DNA of 64,000 bases from Pseudomonadales bacterium (GTDB lineage: Bacteria > Pseudomonadota > Gammaproteobacteria > Pseudomonadales > Azotimanducaceae). A program made the position numbers and the translations under genes. The first letter of the stretch is position 1; every line of letters begins with the position of its first letter. The stretch lies in assembly GCA_022827905.1 (NCBI GenBank), contig JAJEIQ010000017.1, forward strand, positions 1 through 64,000, given 5' to 3'. The notes beneath the pieces are model-generated. The model did no database searches. It was not told the DNA's origin and saw nothing but the letters and a program-made list of their open reading frames with translations. Below are positions 1-8,281 of this stretch, piece after piece.

Positions 1-19
1 CAGCAATTCTCATTATGGC
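1..19 (+). repeat. Left terminal inverted repeat of the IS
   Basis: The sequence CAGCAATTCTCATTATGGC matches the reverse complement of 2117-2135 at 18 of 19 positions (position 15 is A here, T there). It may continue left of the window. Confidence 0.85.
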
Positions 20-50
20 TTTTTTGGTCGGATCCCGTGTTGAAGGGGGC

Positions 51-79
51 TTGACAGCATAGGCTGGGGGGCCTATGGT
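51..79 (+). promoter_or_regulatory. Candidate sigma-70 promoter of the IS
   Basis: A consensus -35 TTGACA (51-56) is followed after 17 bp by TATGGT (74-79). Transcription would begin about 7 bp further on, essentially at the ATG at 87, so the methyltransferase mRNA could be leaderless. No transcript data are available, so this is a sequence-only call. Confidence 0.55.
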
Positions 80-86
80 TGGGGCC

Positions 87-761
87 ATGGGCAACCCATG
101 GTTCGGGTCGAAGGCGGCGTCGGGCCTGTGGCAGGCGCTGGTGGCCCTGATGCCGCCGCACTCGGTTTACATTGAGACGCACCTGGGCGGCGGCGCGGTG
201 ATGCGGCGCAAGCCGGCGGCGCTGCGCAGCATCGGGATCGACCTGGACGCGCGGGCGCTGGCGGGCTTCGAGTGCGGCCACCCGGTGGAGTTGGTGCATG
301 GGGACTGCCACGGGTACCTTGCGGAGTTCCCGTTCGACGGTTCGGAGCTGGTTTACAGCGACCCGCCGTACCTTCGCGGCGCGCGCAAGTCGAGGCGGCG
401 CTACCGGCACGACTACGACGATGCGGACCACGAGGCGCTGCTGGGCCTGCTCAAGGGCCTGCCCTGCGCGGCGATGGTGTCGGGCTACCCGTCGGCGCTG
501 TACGACGACCTGCTGCGCGGCTGGCGCAGCGCGTCGCTGCAGGTGATGAACCGGGCGGGGGTGGTGACCGAGAAGGTGTGGTTCAACTTCGAGCCGGACC
601 GGGTGCACTGGGCGTCCCTGGCGGGGCGGGACTTCACGCACCGCCAGACGGTCAGGCGCAAGGCCGCCAGTTGGGGGCGGCGCTACGCGGCCATGCCGCC
701 GGCGGAGCGCCTGGCGGTGCTGTCGGCGATCATGGCGGTGGAGGCCGGCGCGCCGCCGTGA
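87..761 (+). CDS. D12-class N6-adenine DNA methyltransferase (IS passenger)
   Basis: This predicted 224-aa protein transfers a methyl group from S-adenosylmethionine to adenine in DNA. The Dam/D12 signatures are present in order: NPWFGSK near residues 3-9, the glycine-rich AdoMet motif ETHLGGG near 30-36, and the catalytic SDPPY near 91-95. I place the start at the ATG at 87 because NPWFGSK then sits directly at the N terminus. An in-frame ATG at 75 lies inside the -10 box. The last codons overlap the GTG start of the transposase (GTGA, 758-761), so the two are probably translationally coupled. It lies inside the IS repeats and is therefore mobile. The recognition sequence cannot be read from the protein. 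No restriction enzyme gene accompanies it. Confidence 0.85.
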   Translation: MGNPWFGSKAASGLWQALVALMPPHSVYIETHLGGGAVMRRKPAALRSIGIDLDARALAGFECGHPVELVHGDCHGYLAEFPFDGSELVYSDPPYLRGARKSRRRYRHDYDDADHEALLGLLKGLPCAAMVSGYPSALYDDLLRGWRSASLQVMNRAGVVTEKVWFNFEPDRVHWASLAGRDFTHRQTVRRKAASWGRRYAAMPPAERLAVLSAIMAVEAGAPP

Positions 762-2047
762 GGCGCCTCAAGCGCCATCTGGACCGGCTCCGGGCCTGCT
801 TCGCCGGGCTGCCGGACCCGCGCCGGGGCGGCAACCGGCGCTACGCCATGGCGGACGTGGGGATGGCGGCGCTGTCGGTGTTCCTGATGCAGTCGCCGTC
901 GTTCCTGGCGCACCAGCGGGCGCTCGCCGAACCGGGCCGCCGCAGCAACGCGCACACCCTGTTCGGCCTGTCCCGCATCCCCTGCGACAACCAGATCCGG
1001 CAGCTGCTCGACGGCGCGCCGACGGCGCACTTCGACGACGCGTTCCACGCCATCGCCGGGGACCTCGACGCCCGCGGCGAGCTGGCGCCCATGCGCCGCC
1101 TGGAGGGCCGGACGCTCGTCGCCCTCGACGGCACCGAGTTCTTCCGTTCGCGCAAGATCCACTGCGACCGCTGCTCGACCCGCAGGCGCAATGACGGCGG
1201 CACGGAGCACTACCACCAGATGCTGGCCGCCACCGTCGTGGCGCCGGGCCACGCCCGCGCGCTGCCGCTGCCCCCGGAGTTCGTGACGCCCCAGGACGGC
1301 GCCGACAAGCAGGACTGCGAGCGGCAGGCCGCCAAGCGCTGGCTGGCCCGCCACGGCGCCCGGACCGCCGCCCTGCGCCCCGTCTACTTGGGCGACGACC
1401 TGTACGCCTGCCAGCCCGTCTGCCAAGCCGTGCTCAACGCCGGCGGCGACTTCCTGCTCACCGCCAAGCCGGACAGCCACAAGACCCTCTACGAGTACCT
1501 CGACGGCATCGACCTGCCCACGCGCCGCCGCACCGCGGGCCAGGGCGCGAAGCGCCGCGTCCACCGCTACCGCTGGATGGCCGACCTGCCCATCCGCGAC
1601 GGCGGCGACGCCCTGCGCGTCAACTGGCTCGCAATCGAAAGCGCGCGCCCGGACGGAAAGGTCACCTACCGGGGCGCCTTCGTCACCAGCCTGGACGTCA
1701 ATCGCGACAACGTCGCCGAACTCGCCGACTGCGCACGCGCCCGGTGGAAGATCGAGAACGAGGCATTCAACGTCCTCAAGCAGCACGGATACCACCTCGA
1801 GCACAACTTCGGCCATGGCAAGGACACCCTCGCCAGCGTGCTCGTCGTCCTCAACCTGCTCGCCTTCGCGCTGCACACCGCCTGCGACCTCGCCGAAGCC
1901 CTCTGGCGACAGGCCCGACAGCGCCTAGGCACCCGGTCCCGACTGTTCGAGCACCTGCGCACCGTCACCGAGTACCAAGTGTTCCCAAACTGGAACGCGC
2001 TCATGGTGCTGCTGGCCACCGGCGGCCCAGCCGCCCAACCGCCCTGA
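758..2047 (+). CDS. IS4-superfamily (ISNCY-like) DDE transposase
   Basis: This predicted 429-aa protein should catalyse excision and insertion of the element. Likely catalytic residues are the first Asp in ALDGTEF (about residue 124), the second Asp in YLGDDLY (about 213) and the Glu in RWKIENEAF, which fits the IS4-type R-x-x-x-E-x(6)-K signature. The C terminus has the NFGHGKDTL block often seen in unclassified (ISNCY) transposases. The GTG start at 758 is chosen because it overlaps the methyltransferase stop; the frame stays open upstream, but no start there has better support. The reading frame is intact, so the element may still be active. Exact family assignment is uncertain. Confidence 0.85.
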   Translation: MRRLKRHLDRLRACFAGLPDPRRGGNRRYAMADVGMAALSVFLMQSPSFLAHQRALAEPGRRSNAHTLFGLSRIPCDNQIRQLLDGAPTAHFDDAFHAIAGDLDARGELAPMRRLEGRTLVALDGTEFFRSRKIHCDRCSTRRRNDGGTEHYHQMLAATVVAPGHARALPLPPEFVTPQDGADKQDCERQAAKRWLARHGARTAALRPVYLGDDLYACQPVCQAVLNAGGDFLLTAKPDSHKTLYEYLDGIDLPTRRRTAGQGAKRRVHRYRWMADLPIRDGGDALRVNWLAIESARPDGKVTYRGAFVTSLDVNRDNVAELADCARARWKIENEAFNVLKQHGYHLEHNFGHGKDTLASVLVVLNLLAFALHTACDLAEALWRQARQRLGTRSRLFEHLRTVTEYQVFPNWNALMVLLATGGPAAQPP

Positions 2048-2116
2048 CCCCTCACTTCCCGAACCCGAAGCCGTCAATCCACAACCCTCGGAGAACCGAT
2101 ACGAATCAGACCATCT

Positions 2117-2135
2117 GCCAAAATGAGAATTGCTG
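2117..2135 (-). repeat. Right terminal inverted repeat of the IS
   Basis: Reading the minus strand gives CAGCAATTCTCATTTTGGC, which matches 1-19 with one mismatch. It lies 69 bp beyond the transposase stop codon. Confidence 0.85.
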
Positions 2136-2224
2136 GCGGTCAACCCAACAAATTGACAATCTGGTCAGTTCAACGCCATCCTCCCGGACTCTGGCGGCAA
2201 CGCCCCTCCTATTGGCAACAGACA

Positions 2225-3127
2225 ATGAAACAATCGGGCCTGACCCTCAAGAGCCTCGCCATCGTGCTGGCGGCTGGCCTGCTCCTTCCCGCCTCGACCG
2301 TGAACGGCGAACCCATGCAAGCGACGAAGGAAGGGTTCGCCGAGACCGATGACGGCGTCCGGATCCACTACCGCCTGCTCGGGCCGACCGATGCGCCTAC
2401 CCTGTGGGTGGGCTACCCCTGGACCGAAGGCTGGGATCGCATCATGCAGGAACTGGGTAGCCCGGGTCGCGGCACGGACGTCAACCGGGAACTGATCGAA
2501 ACGCTCACTGCCACCTACCAGGTGCTGCATGTGGACTATCCCCGCGGCACCGGGCGGTCCACCGGCCCCCTGCCCGGGGACCTGAAGCCGGAAACCGTGG
2601 CGAAGGACTATGTGGCTGTGGCCGATGCTGCCGGAGTAGACCGGTTCGTTGCCATGGGATACTCCTGGGGCGCGGGCTTCGGCCTGCATGTCGCGAGTCG
2701 AACCAGGCGCTGTGCGGGCCTTGCCATCGGCGGCTGGCCCGCTCTGGACGCCCCGTACAAGGAAATCCTTGAATCCTCGCGCACGCAATCGAGCGCCCTG
2801 CCGGCCGGGACGGCGGCACAGAAGGTGATCGCTTCCAACACGAACTTCTATGCCGAAATCGTTGGTAGCGCTTGGGATGAAGAGGCCGCCGTCGAGTTCA
2901 TGCGGGACAGGGCCGGATTGCTGTATCTCTACGTCGGGTCGGAAGATGTGGGCGTCCCTTCGATGGGACATGTGTTTCCGATTGCCGAACCGATAATCGC
3001 CAACAGGGAAAGGCTCGAGGCCGCCGGATGGAAAGTCGATGTGATCGAAGGCTACGACCACATGGATTTACCGCTCGATGCCTGGCTACCCGGGGTGCTG
3101 GACTTTCTCGACGGCAAGACCTGGTGA
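2225..3127 (+). CDS. Exported alpha/beta hydrolase
   Basis: This predicted 300-aa hydrolase carries an N-terminal signal peptide (KSLAIVLAAGLLLPAS core) and is probably periplasmic. The nucleophile elbow is GYSWG (Ser near residue 147), and a late GYDHMD segment supplies a likely catalytic His. The ATG at 2225 was chosen because the signal peptide begins there; the frame is open further upstream but that stretch lacks protein character. No clear ribosome site precedes it. It is followed after 35 bp by a TonB-dependent receptor, an arrangement repeated in the other orientation at 15894-18937, where a related hydrolase (GFSWG) follows a receptor. The substrate is unknown; an ester or amide taken up or released at the outer membrane is a reasonable guess. 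Confidence 0.8.
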   Translation: MKQSGLTLKSLAIVLAAGLLLPASTVNGEPMQATKEGFAETDDGVRIHYRLLGPTDAPTLWVGYPWTEGWDRIMQELGSPGRGTDVNRELIETLTATYQVLHVDYPRGTGRSTGPLPGDLKPETVAKDYVAVADAAGVDRFVAMGYSWGAGFGLHVASRTRRCAGLAIGGWPALDAPYKEILESSRTQSSALPAGTAAQKVIASNTNFYAEIVGSAWDEEAAVEFMRDRAGLLYLYVGSEDVGVPSMGHVFPIAEPIIANRERLEAAGWKVDVIEGYDHMDLPLDAWLPGVLDFLDGKTW

Positions 3128-3162
3128 GCAGAAACTGAGGCAATCCACCGATTGCTGCGTCC

Positions 3163-5397
3163 ATGAGGGATAACGCCCTCATGCAATTGCCGTGGGGGGA
3201 CCGCAATTGTACGAAGGGGGGACATGTTCATGCGCCATCGAAGACTTGCCATTGGTCTGTTGTTGGGGGGGGGGCATTGCTGTTTTCGGTGACCGGGTTC
3301 GCTCAGGAAGGCGACGCCGATGAAGTCATCGAGGAAATCGTCGTAACCGCCTTGAAAAGGGGTACCGGGACCACGCTGCTCGATACGCCACTTGCGGTCT
3401 CGGCGATCGCCGGAAGCGAGTTGGAGGATCGGGGAATCAACTCCGTGTTCGAGGCGTTCGCTTTGGCCCCGGGGGTGTCGGTGGCCGAGGTCGGCGGCCA
3501 GGGCGGCGGCGTGTCGATACGGGGCGTGGCCGGTGCGCTGGGCGATTCTCCGATCGGATATGACCTCGACGACCTGCCGTTTACGCGTATCGGCCAGAAC
3601 GTCGCTCCGGACCTCAACCCTTATGACCTCGACCGGATCGAGGTATTGCGCGGGCCGCAGGGCACGCTGTTCGGCCTTGGGTCCGCAGGCGGCACGGTCC
3701 GCATCATCACCGGGCGCCCCGACCCGACCCGGTTCGAGGCCAAGGCAACCGCAGCCTGGTCGGGAACGAAGAGCGGCGATGACAACCATCGGCTGCAGGG
3801 GGCCGTAAACGTCCCGCTGCTCCAGGACAAGGTGGCATTGCGTCTTGTCGGCTCAAACGTGGAATACGGCGGTTTCATCGACCGGCCGCTCGAGGACAAC
3901 GACGACTTCAACGAAGACGACGACGCTTCCTACAGGGCCAAGCTGCTGATCGAGCCGGTCGAGAATTTCTCTGCCGTGGCCAGCTACTGGCACTCCGAAA
4001 ACACCACCCACAACCGCTTCGCCAACGAAGACCTGGAGCGCCATGCAGCGCTCTTCCTGACCAATCCCTTGACCTTCGGGCCCGATTTCACGCAACCGAC
4101 CGTTTCCCGAAGCAACGACTGGGCCGTTGCGGAAAACGAGTTTGACCTGTTGGGCCTGGTGCTGGAGTACGAAACGGAGGCATACAGGATCACGAGCAGC
4201 ACCTCGTACCTGGAATACGAGTCGCTGCAGCTCTACGACGATTTCGTGGTCGGCGTATTCAGCCTGTTGTTCGATGTCGAGACATTCGCACAGGAGATCA
4301 ACGTCGCATCCGTGCAGGAAGGGGCGTTCGACTGGGTATTGGGCGGCATCTACCTGGAAAACGACATGTATTCCGATTTCCGGTTCGGGCTGCTGTTCCC
4401 CGGCGCCCCCGACCCCACCTTCGTTCCCACCGGTGGCACGGACAGTTCCGTCGAACAGTGGGCCGTTTTCGGCGAGGTGTCCTACGATCTCTCGACACGC
4501 TGGGCACTGACCCTGGGTGGGCGCTACGCGTCGGACGACCGGGCGGCCGTCAGCAATCTCGACCCATCCGACACGCCGTCGGGCAGTTTCGAGAAGTTCA
4601 CGGGCAGGGCCAACCTCGCCTGGCGGCCGACGGACGATGCGCTGCTCTATGTCAACTTCGCCCAAGCCTATCGGGCTGGAGGATTCAATACCCGCATTGC
4701 GCTCGCCACCGCGCTCGCCAATGGAATCGAGGGGGTGGAACCGGCCGTCGAGCCGGACGAGGTGACGACCTACGAGATCGGGGCCAAACTCGGTTTGCTG
4801 GAGGGCGACCTGGATCTCGAGCTGACGGCTTACATTCTCGATTGGAAAAACAATCAGATCTTCGTTCAATACGTCGATCAGGTGGTCAACCCGGGGGTGA
4901 TTACAGCCAACAACCAGAACGCGGCGTCGGTTGACGGGAAGGGCATCGACATCGCCGTGAATTACCGGGGCATCGAAGGCTTGACCCTCGGTCTGACGGC
5001 CAACATTTCCGATACGGAATACGCCTCGGATGTTCCGGGCGCCGGCATTTCGGAGGGCGATTCGTTCTTTCAGGCCGCGGACCTGACGCTCTCCGCCCTG
5101 GCGGGCTACCACCGGCCGATCGCGCGTGGACTGCATCTGTCGGTGCTGGGTACCCTCAGCCACATCACGGAACGTGAGGATCGTTCACTCGGCGGGGTCT
5201 TCCGATCCGACAAGACAACTCTCGTCAACGCCCGGGCAGGTGTCGAAGCGGAAAAATGGAGCTTTTTCGTGACAGCCGAGAATCTGTTCGACGAAGACGG
5301 CGCCGTGAGTCAGTTCGTCGCCTTCATCCCGTCAGGAGGCGAACCGATCAGACCGTGGCCGCGAACCATCGGTATCGAGTTGAATGTACGAATCTGA
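3163..5397 (+). CDS. TonB-dependent receptor, signal peptide split by a G10 tract
   Basis: This is an outer-membrane ligand-gated channel powered by TonB. The mature part starts with a TonB-box-like DEVIEEIVVTA, then a plug domain (LDTPLAVSAI, ... RIEVLRGPQGTLFG) and a beta barrel ending in IGIELNVRI. The uninterrupted frame can only be entered at weak starts (3163 or 3181) that give a poor N terminus. A much better start with a strong purine-rich ribosome site lies at 3224/3230: it encodes MFMRHRRLAIGLLLGGG, then meets a run of ten G (3265-3274) that leaves it out of frame. Eleven or eight G would join it to ALLFSVTGFAQ as a perfect signal peptide. So the gene is either phase-variable or carries a homopolymer sequencing error. 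It probably heads an operon with the two hydrolases downstream. Confidence 0.85.
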   Translation: MRDNALMQLPWGDRNCTKGGHVHAPSKTCHWSVVGGGALLFSVTGFAQEGDADEVIEEIVVTALKRGTGTTLLDTPLAVSAIAGSELEDRGINSVFEAFALAPGVSVAEVGGQGGGVSIRGVAGALGDSPIGYDLDDLPFTRIGQNVAPDLNPYDLDRIEVLRGPQGTLFGLGSAGGTVRIITGRPDPTRFEAKATAAWSGTKSGDDNHRLQGAVNVPLLQDKVALRLVGSNVEYGGFIDRPLEDNDDFNEDDDASYRAKLLIEPVENFSAVASYWHSENTTHNRFANEDLERHAALFLTNPLTFGPDFTQPTVSRSNDWAVAENEFDLLGLVLEYETEAYRITSSTSYLEYESLQLYDDFVVGVFSLLFDVETFAQEINVASVQEGAFDWVLGGIYLENDMYSDFRFGLLFPGAPDPTFVPTGGTDSSVEQWAVFGEVSYDLSTRWALTLGGRYASDDRAAVSNLDPSDTPSGSFEKFTGRANLAWRPTDDALLYVNFAQAYRAGGFNTRIALATALANGIEGVEPAVEPDEVTTYEIGAKLGLLEGDLDLELTAYILDWKNNQIFVQYVDQVVNPGVITANNQNAASVDGKGIDIAVNYRGIEGLTLGLTANISDTEYASDVPGAGISEGDSFFQAADLTLSALAGYHRPIARGLHLSVLGTLSHITEREDRSLGGVFRSDKTTLVNARAGVEAEKWSFFVTAENLFDEDGAVSQFVAFIPSGGEPIRPWPRTIGIELNVRI
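3265..3274 (+). repeat. Poly-G tract (10 G) in the receptor leader
   Basis: Ten consecutive G lie within the signal-peptide coding region of the TonB-dependent receptor. Changes in tract length would switch the reading frame entered from the start codons at 3224 or 3230. Such tracts mediate phase variation of surface proteins in other bacteria, and they are also classic positions for sequencing errors. Confidence 0.9.
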
Positions 5398-5410
5398 AAG
5401 AGTCTGAAGC

Positions 5411-7303
5411 ATGAAATCCACAATCAACGTTTACGAAGGCTATTCCGAGGAAGTCGCGAACGGTTACGCGCGCTCTTCCGTGCACGTTCCCGTCGACGAC
5501 GGCTGCCGGATTGCGGTGGACATCCTGCGCCCCACCTGCGACGGGACACTCCTCGCGGGGCCGCGACCGACGGTCGTACAGGCGACCGGGTACCGGCGCG
5601 CGTACTACAAGAAGGAGAACGAGTTCAATGCGCCGAAATACGCGCAGCTAACGGCCCATCTCCCGGTCGGCGCGCTGATCACGGCCTACGAGCAGCGCCC
5701 CGCCTGCCAGCAGGTCATCCACCACGGGTACAACGTGGTCAGCGTCGACTTTCGCGGCACGGGCGCCTCCTTCGGCACCCACGCCAACCAGACCTGGCGC
5801 ATCGCGGCCGACATCGCGCAAGTGGTGGACTGGATCGCGGGGCAGGAATGGGCCACGGACAAGGTGGGCATGATCGGCGGTTCCTGGGAGGGCGTGATCC
5901 AGCTCGCAACCGCGGTCTTCCAGCCCAGGCACCTCGCCTGCATCGTGCCGCAGATTCCGCCGTCGGTCATGAACGCCATCATGGATGGCGGCCTGGCGAT
6001 GATCGGGTTCGCCCGCGACTGGTCGGCAATGCGCAAGGGCCAGGACGGGGCGGATGTGGCGGCGCCGGTGGACGGACCGGACGGCGAACGCCTATTCGAC
6101 GCGGCGATTGCCGAACGCGCGCCCGCCTACGCGGATGCCAACGACCCAGGCACACTCGAGCACATGACCAGCGACGCCTACATCGCCGGCGCGTCCGAGG
6201 GCGCACCACCGCCGCCCTTCCCGGAACTCGGCCCCTTGCGCAACGTCTTCGACGAGTACGAGCGCATCAGCCGCTCCGGCACCGCGGTTTACCTGCAGAC
6301 CGGCTGGTGGGACATGACCTTTGCTGGCGAATGCCTGGACCTCTACGAGGCGCTCAGCGGCCCGAAGCGCATCATCGTCGGCCCCTGGAACCACGGCGTG
6401 CTGCCGACCATGGAGGCCCTGCGCTGGTTCGACCACTGGCTCAAGGGCATCGACAACGGCATCGCCGACGAACCAGGCGTGATTTTCGCGACCACCGACC
6501 TCGAAGGCCGGGCCGTCTGGAAAGGCGCGGACAGTTGGCCAGTGCTGGAGGTCGAGACCGAGTCATGGTTCCTGAACGACACCCCCAGCGGCACCCTGGC
6601 ATCCGTCCTCGACGGCGGCCTGGAGCGCAACGCGGGCCCCGAAGCCACGGCCGAGTACCGGGTCGATTACGAAATCGGCCTCGGCAGCCTCGGGCGCATG
6701 CGCTTCATGCTGCACGACGAGTACATTCGGCATCCCGACCTCAACGACCGGGCGCTGCGCTGCGCGACCTTCACCGGCCCCACGTTGGCCGCGGATGTCG
6801 AGATCACGGGCTCGCCCACGCTCTTCCTGGAACTCGCCACCACGGCCTCCGACGGCGCCATTCACGCGACGCTTGAGCAGGTGATGCCGAACGGCAATGC
6901 CGAGTACGTCACCGAGGGCTGGTTGAACCTGCGCCACCGGAAGGTGAGCGAGAGCCCGCGGCCCCACGCCGGGCCCGCCTGGCATTCCCAGGCCGCCGCG
7001 GACCTGCTCGAGGTCCGCCCCGGAGAGCGCATGACGGCCGCGCTCGAGCTTTACCCCGTCTCGGTTTCGATCGGTGCCGGGAGCCGCCTGCGGCTGACGG
7101 TCGCCGGAACCGACCGGGACAACCTGTACGTGCCGGAGCGCAATCCCGCCCCCGTGCTCACCCTGTTCTTCGGCGGCCCGAAAGGATCCCGGCTCGACCT
7201 GCCGGTGGAGGATGCGGCAAGGCGTCCCGAGGGGCGCGTCATCCCCGGTGCCTTTGCTGATCAGGATCCGGGGTTTGCGTTCGGAAAATCCGGCAGCCAT
7301 TGA
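5411..7303 (+). CDS. CocE/NonD family hydrolase (X-Pro dipeptidyl-peptidase S15 fold)
   Basis: This predicted 630-aa serine hydrolase resembles cocaine esterase and X-prolyl dipeptidyl aminopeptidases. It shows the S15 alpha/beta-hydrolase domain with nucleophile motif GGSWEG (near residue 158), the oxyanion-side SVDFRGTGAS strand, a catalytic-His region GPWNHG, and the C-terminal jelly-roll domain typical of the family (ADVEITGSPTLFLEL onward). No signal peptide is visible, so it is likely cytoplasmic. It starts 13 bp after the TonB-dependent receptor stop and is followed after 23 bp by an esterase, so the three probably form one transcript. It may cleave an ester or acyl-peptide imported by the receptor. 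The substrate is not predictable from sequence. Confidence 0.85.
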   Translation: MKSTINVYEGYSEEVANGYARSSVHVPVDDGCRIAVDILRPTCDGTLLAGPRPTVVQATGYRRAYYKKENEFNAPKYAQLTAHLPVGALITAYEQRPACQQVIHHGYNVVSVDFRGTGASFGTHANQTWRIAADIAQVVDWIAGQEWATDKVGMIGGSWEGVIQLATAVFQPRHLACIVPQIPPSVMNAIMDGGLAMIGFARDWSAMRKGQDGADVAAPVDGPDGERLFDAAIAERAPAYADANDPGTLEHMTSDAYIAGASEGAPPPPFPELGPLRNVFDEYERISRSGTAVYLQTGWWDMTFAGECLDLYEALSGPKRIIVGPWNHGVLPTMEALRWFDHWLKGIDNGIADEPGVIFATTDLEGRAVWKGADSWPVLEVETESWFLNDTPSGTLASVLDGGLERNAGPEATAEYRVDYEIGLGSLGRMRFMLHDEYIRHPDLNDRALRCATFTGPTLAADVEITGSPTLFLELATTASDGAIHATLEQVMPNGNAEYVTEGWLNLRHRKVSESPRPHAGPAWHSQAAADLLEVRPGERMTAALELYPVSVSIGAGSRLRLTVAGTDRDNLYVPERNPAPVLTLFFGGPKGSRLDLPVEDAARRPEGRVIPGAFADQDPGFAFGKSGSH

Positions 7304-7326
7304 ATCTACCCGACTAGGAGTTTGAA

Positions 7327-8265
7327 GTGACCCATCTGATTCAACAAGTCATAAAGGGCATGATTCTGTCCCTGTCTCTGTGCTGCCTTGGCGCTGTCGC
7401 CGACGATCTTGGCGAACAGATGGAGGCCTACAACATGCCCGACGACGTGATCGATCGCTTCGATCCGGAGAGCCCGATTCCGGCCCGGGGCACCGTCGAT
7501 TCCGTGCGCCAAGTGCGCGCCGACGGGTGGGCGTGGGACCACGAGGTGCGGGTTTATCTGCCCGCCGGCTATCACCATGCCGATGCGGCGTACCCAACGC
7601 TTTGGATCACCGACAACAGCCTCGAGTTGATTCAGGCGGCACTGACAGGCGATGGGCTGGGTTTATCGCCGGAACTGATCGTGGTGGCAGTCGGCGCGCC
7701 GGCGGATGTCAACGCCGCGGAGTTCCAGCGCCGCCGCAGCTACGACTTCATTCCCGACAAGTCGCAATTGGGGGCGATGTTCGCCGCCATGCCGGATGGC
7801 GCCGTGGGCGGCGCGCCCGGCTTTCTCGACTTTCTGGTGAACCAACTGCGCCCGATGCTGGCACGGGAATACCGCTTGGACCTGAACGACCAGGGCTACG
7901 CCGGCCACTCGGGCGGCGGACAGTTCGGCCTCTATGTCCTGCTCAACAAGCCGGAGAGCTTTCATAAGTACATCATCAGCAGCCCCGCCGCCTACCAGCC
8001 CTGGCTCGACATGGAGGCGCGTTGGCACGAGAAGAACAAGGACCTGAAAGCCAAGGTCTTTCTCAGTGCCGGTGAAGCCGAGGCCGCCCATCCGATCTGG
8101 TCCGCAGCGCAGATAGTCTCCACGGTGGCGACCATGGCCGAGCGGCTTACCGTCCGCCAGTACCCGTCACTGGAGCTGACGGTCAAAATCTTCCCGGATG
8201 AGGATCACCTCACCGTGATGCCCATCGCCTACACCCGGGGCATTCGCGCTCTCTGGGGCATGTAA
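7327..8265 (+). CDS. Exported esterase-D/enterochelin-esterase-like hydrolase
   Basis: This predicted 312-aa hydrolase of the putative-esterase (enterochelin esterase-like) family has a GTG start preceded by a TAGGAG ribosome site. A signal peptide (MILSLSLCCLGAVA) points to export. The nucleophile motif is GHSGGG (Ser near residue 195), followed by the family-typical ISSPAAYQPW strand, with a terminal DEDHLTV supplying the likely catalytic His. It is the last gene of the receptor-hydrolase operon and converges with the amidohydrolase at 8282 across 16 bp. Family members cleave esters such as siderophore lactones and acyl esters; which one applies here is unknown. Confidence 0.8.
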   Translation: MTHLIQQVIKGMILSLSLCCLGAVADDLGEQMEAYNMPDDVIDRFDPESPIPARGTVDSVRQVRADGWAWDHEVRVYLPAGYHHADAAYPTLWITDNSLELIQAALTGDGLGLSPELIVVAVGAPADVNAAEFQRRRSYDFIPDKSQLGAMFAAMPDGAVGGAPGFLDFLVNQLRPMLAREYRLDLNDQGYAGHSGGGQFGLYVLLNKPESFHKYIISSPAAYQPWLDMEARWHEKNKDLKAKVFLSAGEAEAAHPIWSAAQIVSTVATMAERLTVRQYPSLELTVKIFPDEDHLTVMPIAYTRGIRALWGM

Positions 8266-8281
8266 CCGCAACCGAAGTGCG

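Larger units (their letters stand above)
1..2135. mobile_element. Insertion sequence carrying a DNA adenine methyltransferase and a DDE transposase
   Basis: The two ends are inverted repeats of 19 bp differing at one base (1-19 and 2117-2135). Between them lie only two genes, a D12-class methyltransferase and an IS4-like transposase, which overlap by 4 bp. The left end coincides with the first base of the window, so the repeat may extend further left and a target-site duplication cannot be tested. The right end lies 89 bp before the start of an exported hydrolase gene, so the insertion may have displaced that gene's promoter. Known: some IS families carry passenger genes, including methyltransferases. 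The exact IS family is my inference. Confidence 0.85.

Noticed and set aside
683-1876. Long open frame opposite the transposase
   Set aside because: GC-rich DNA gives long antisense frames; composition is Val/Gly/Ala-heavy with no recognisable domain, while the plus-strand transposase is clear.
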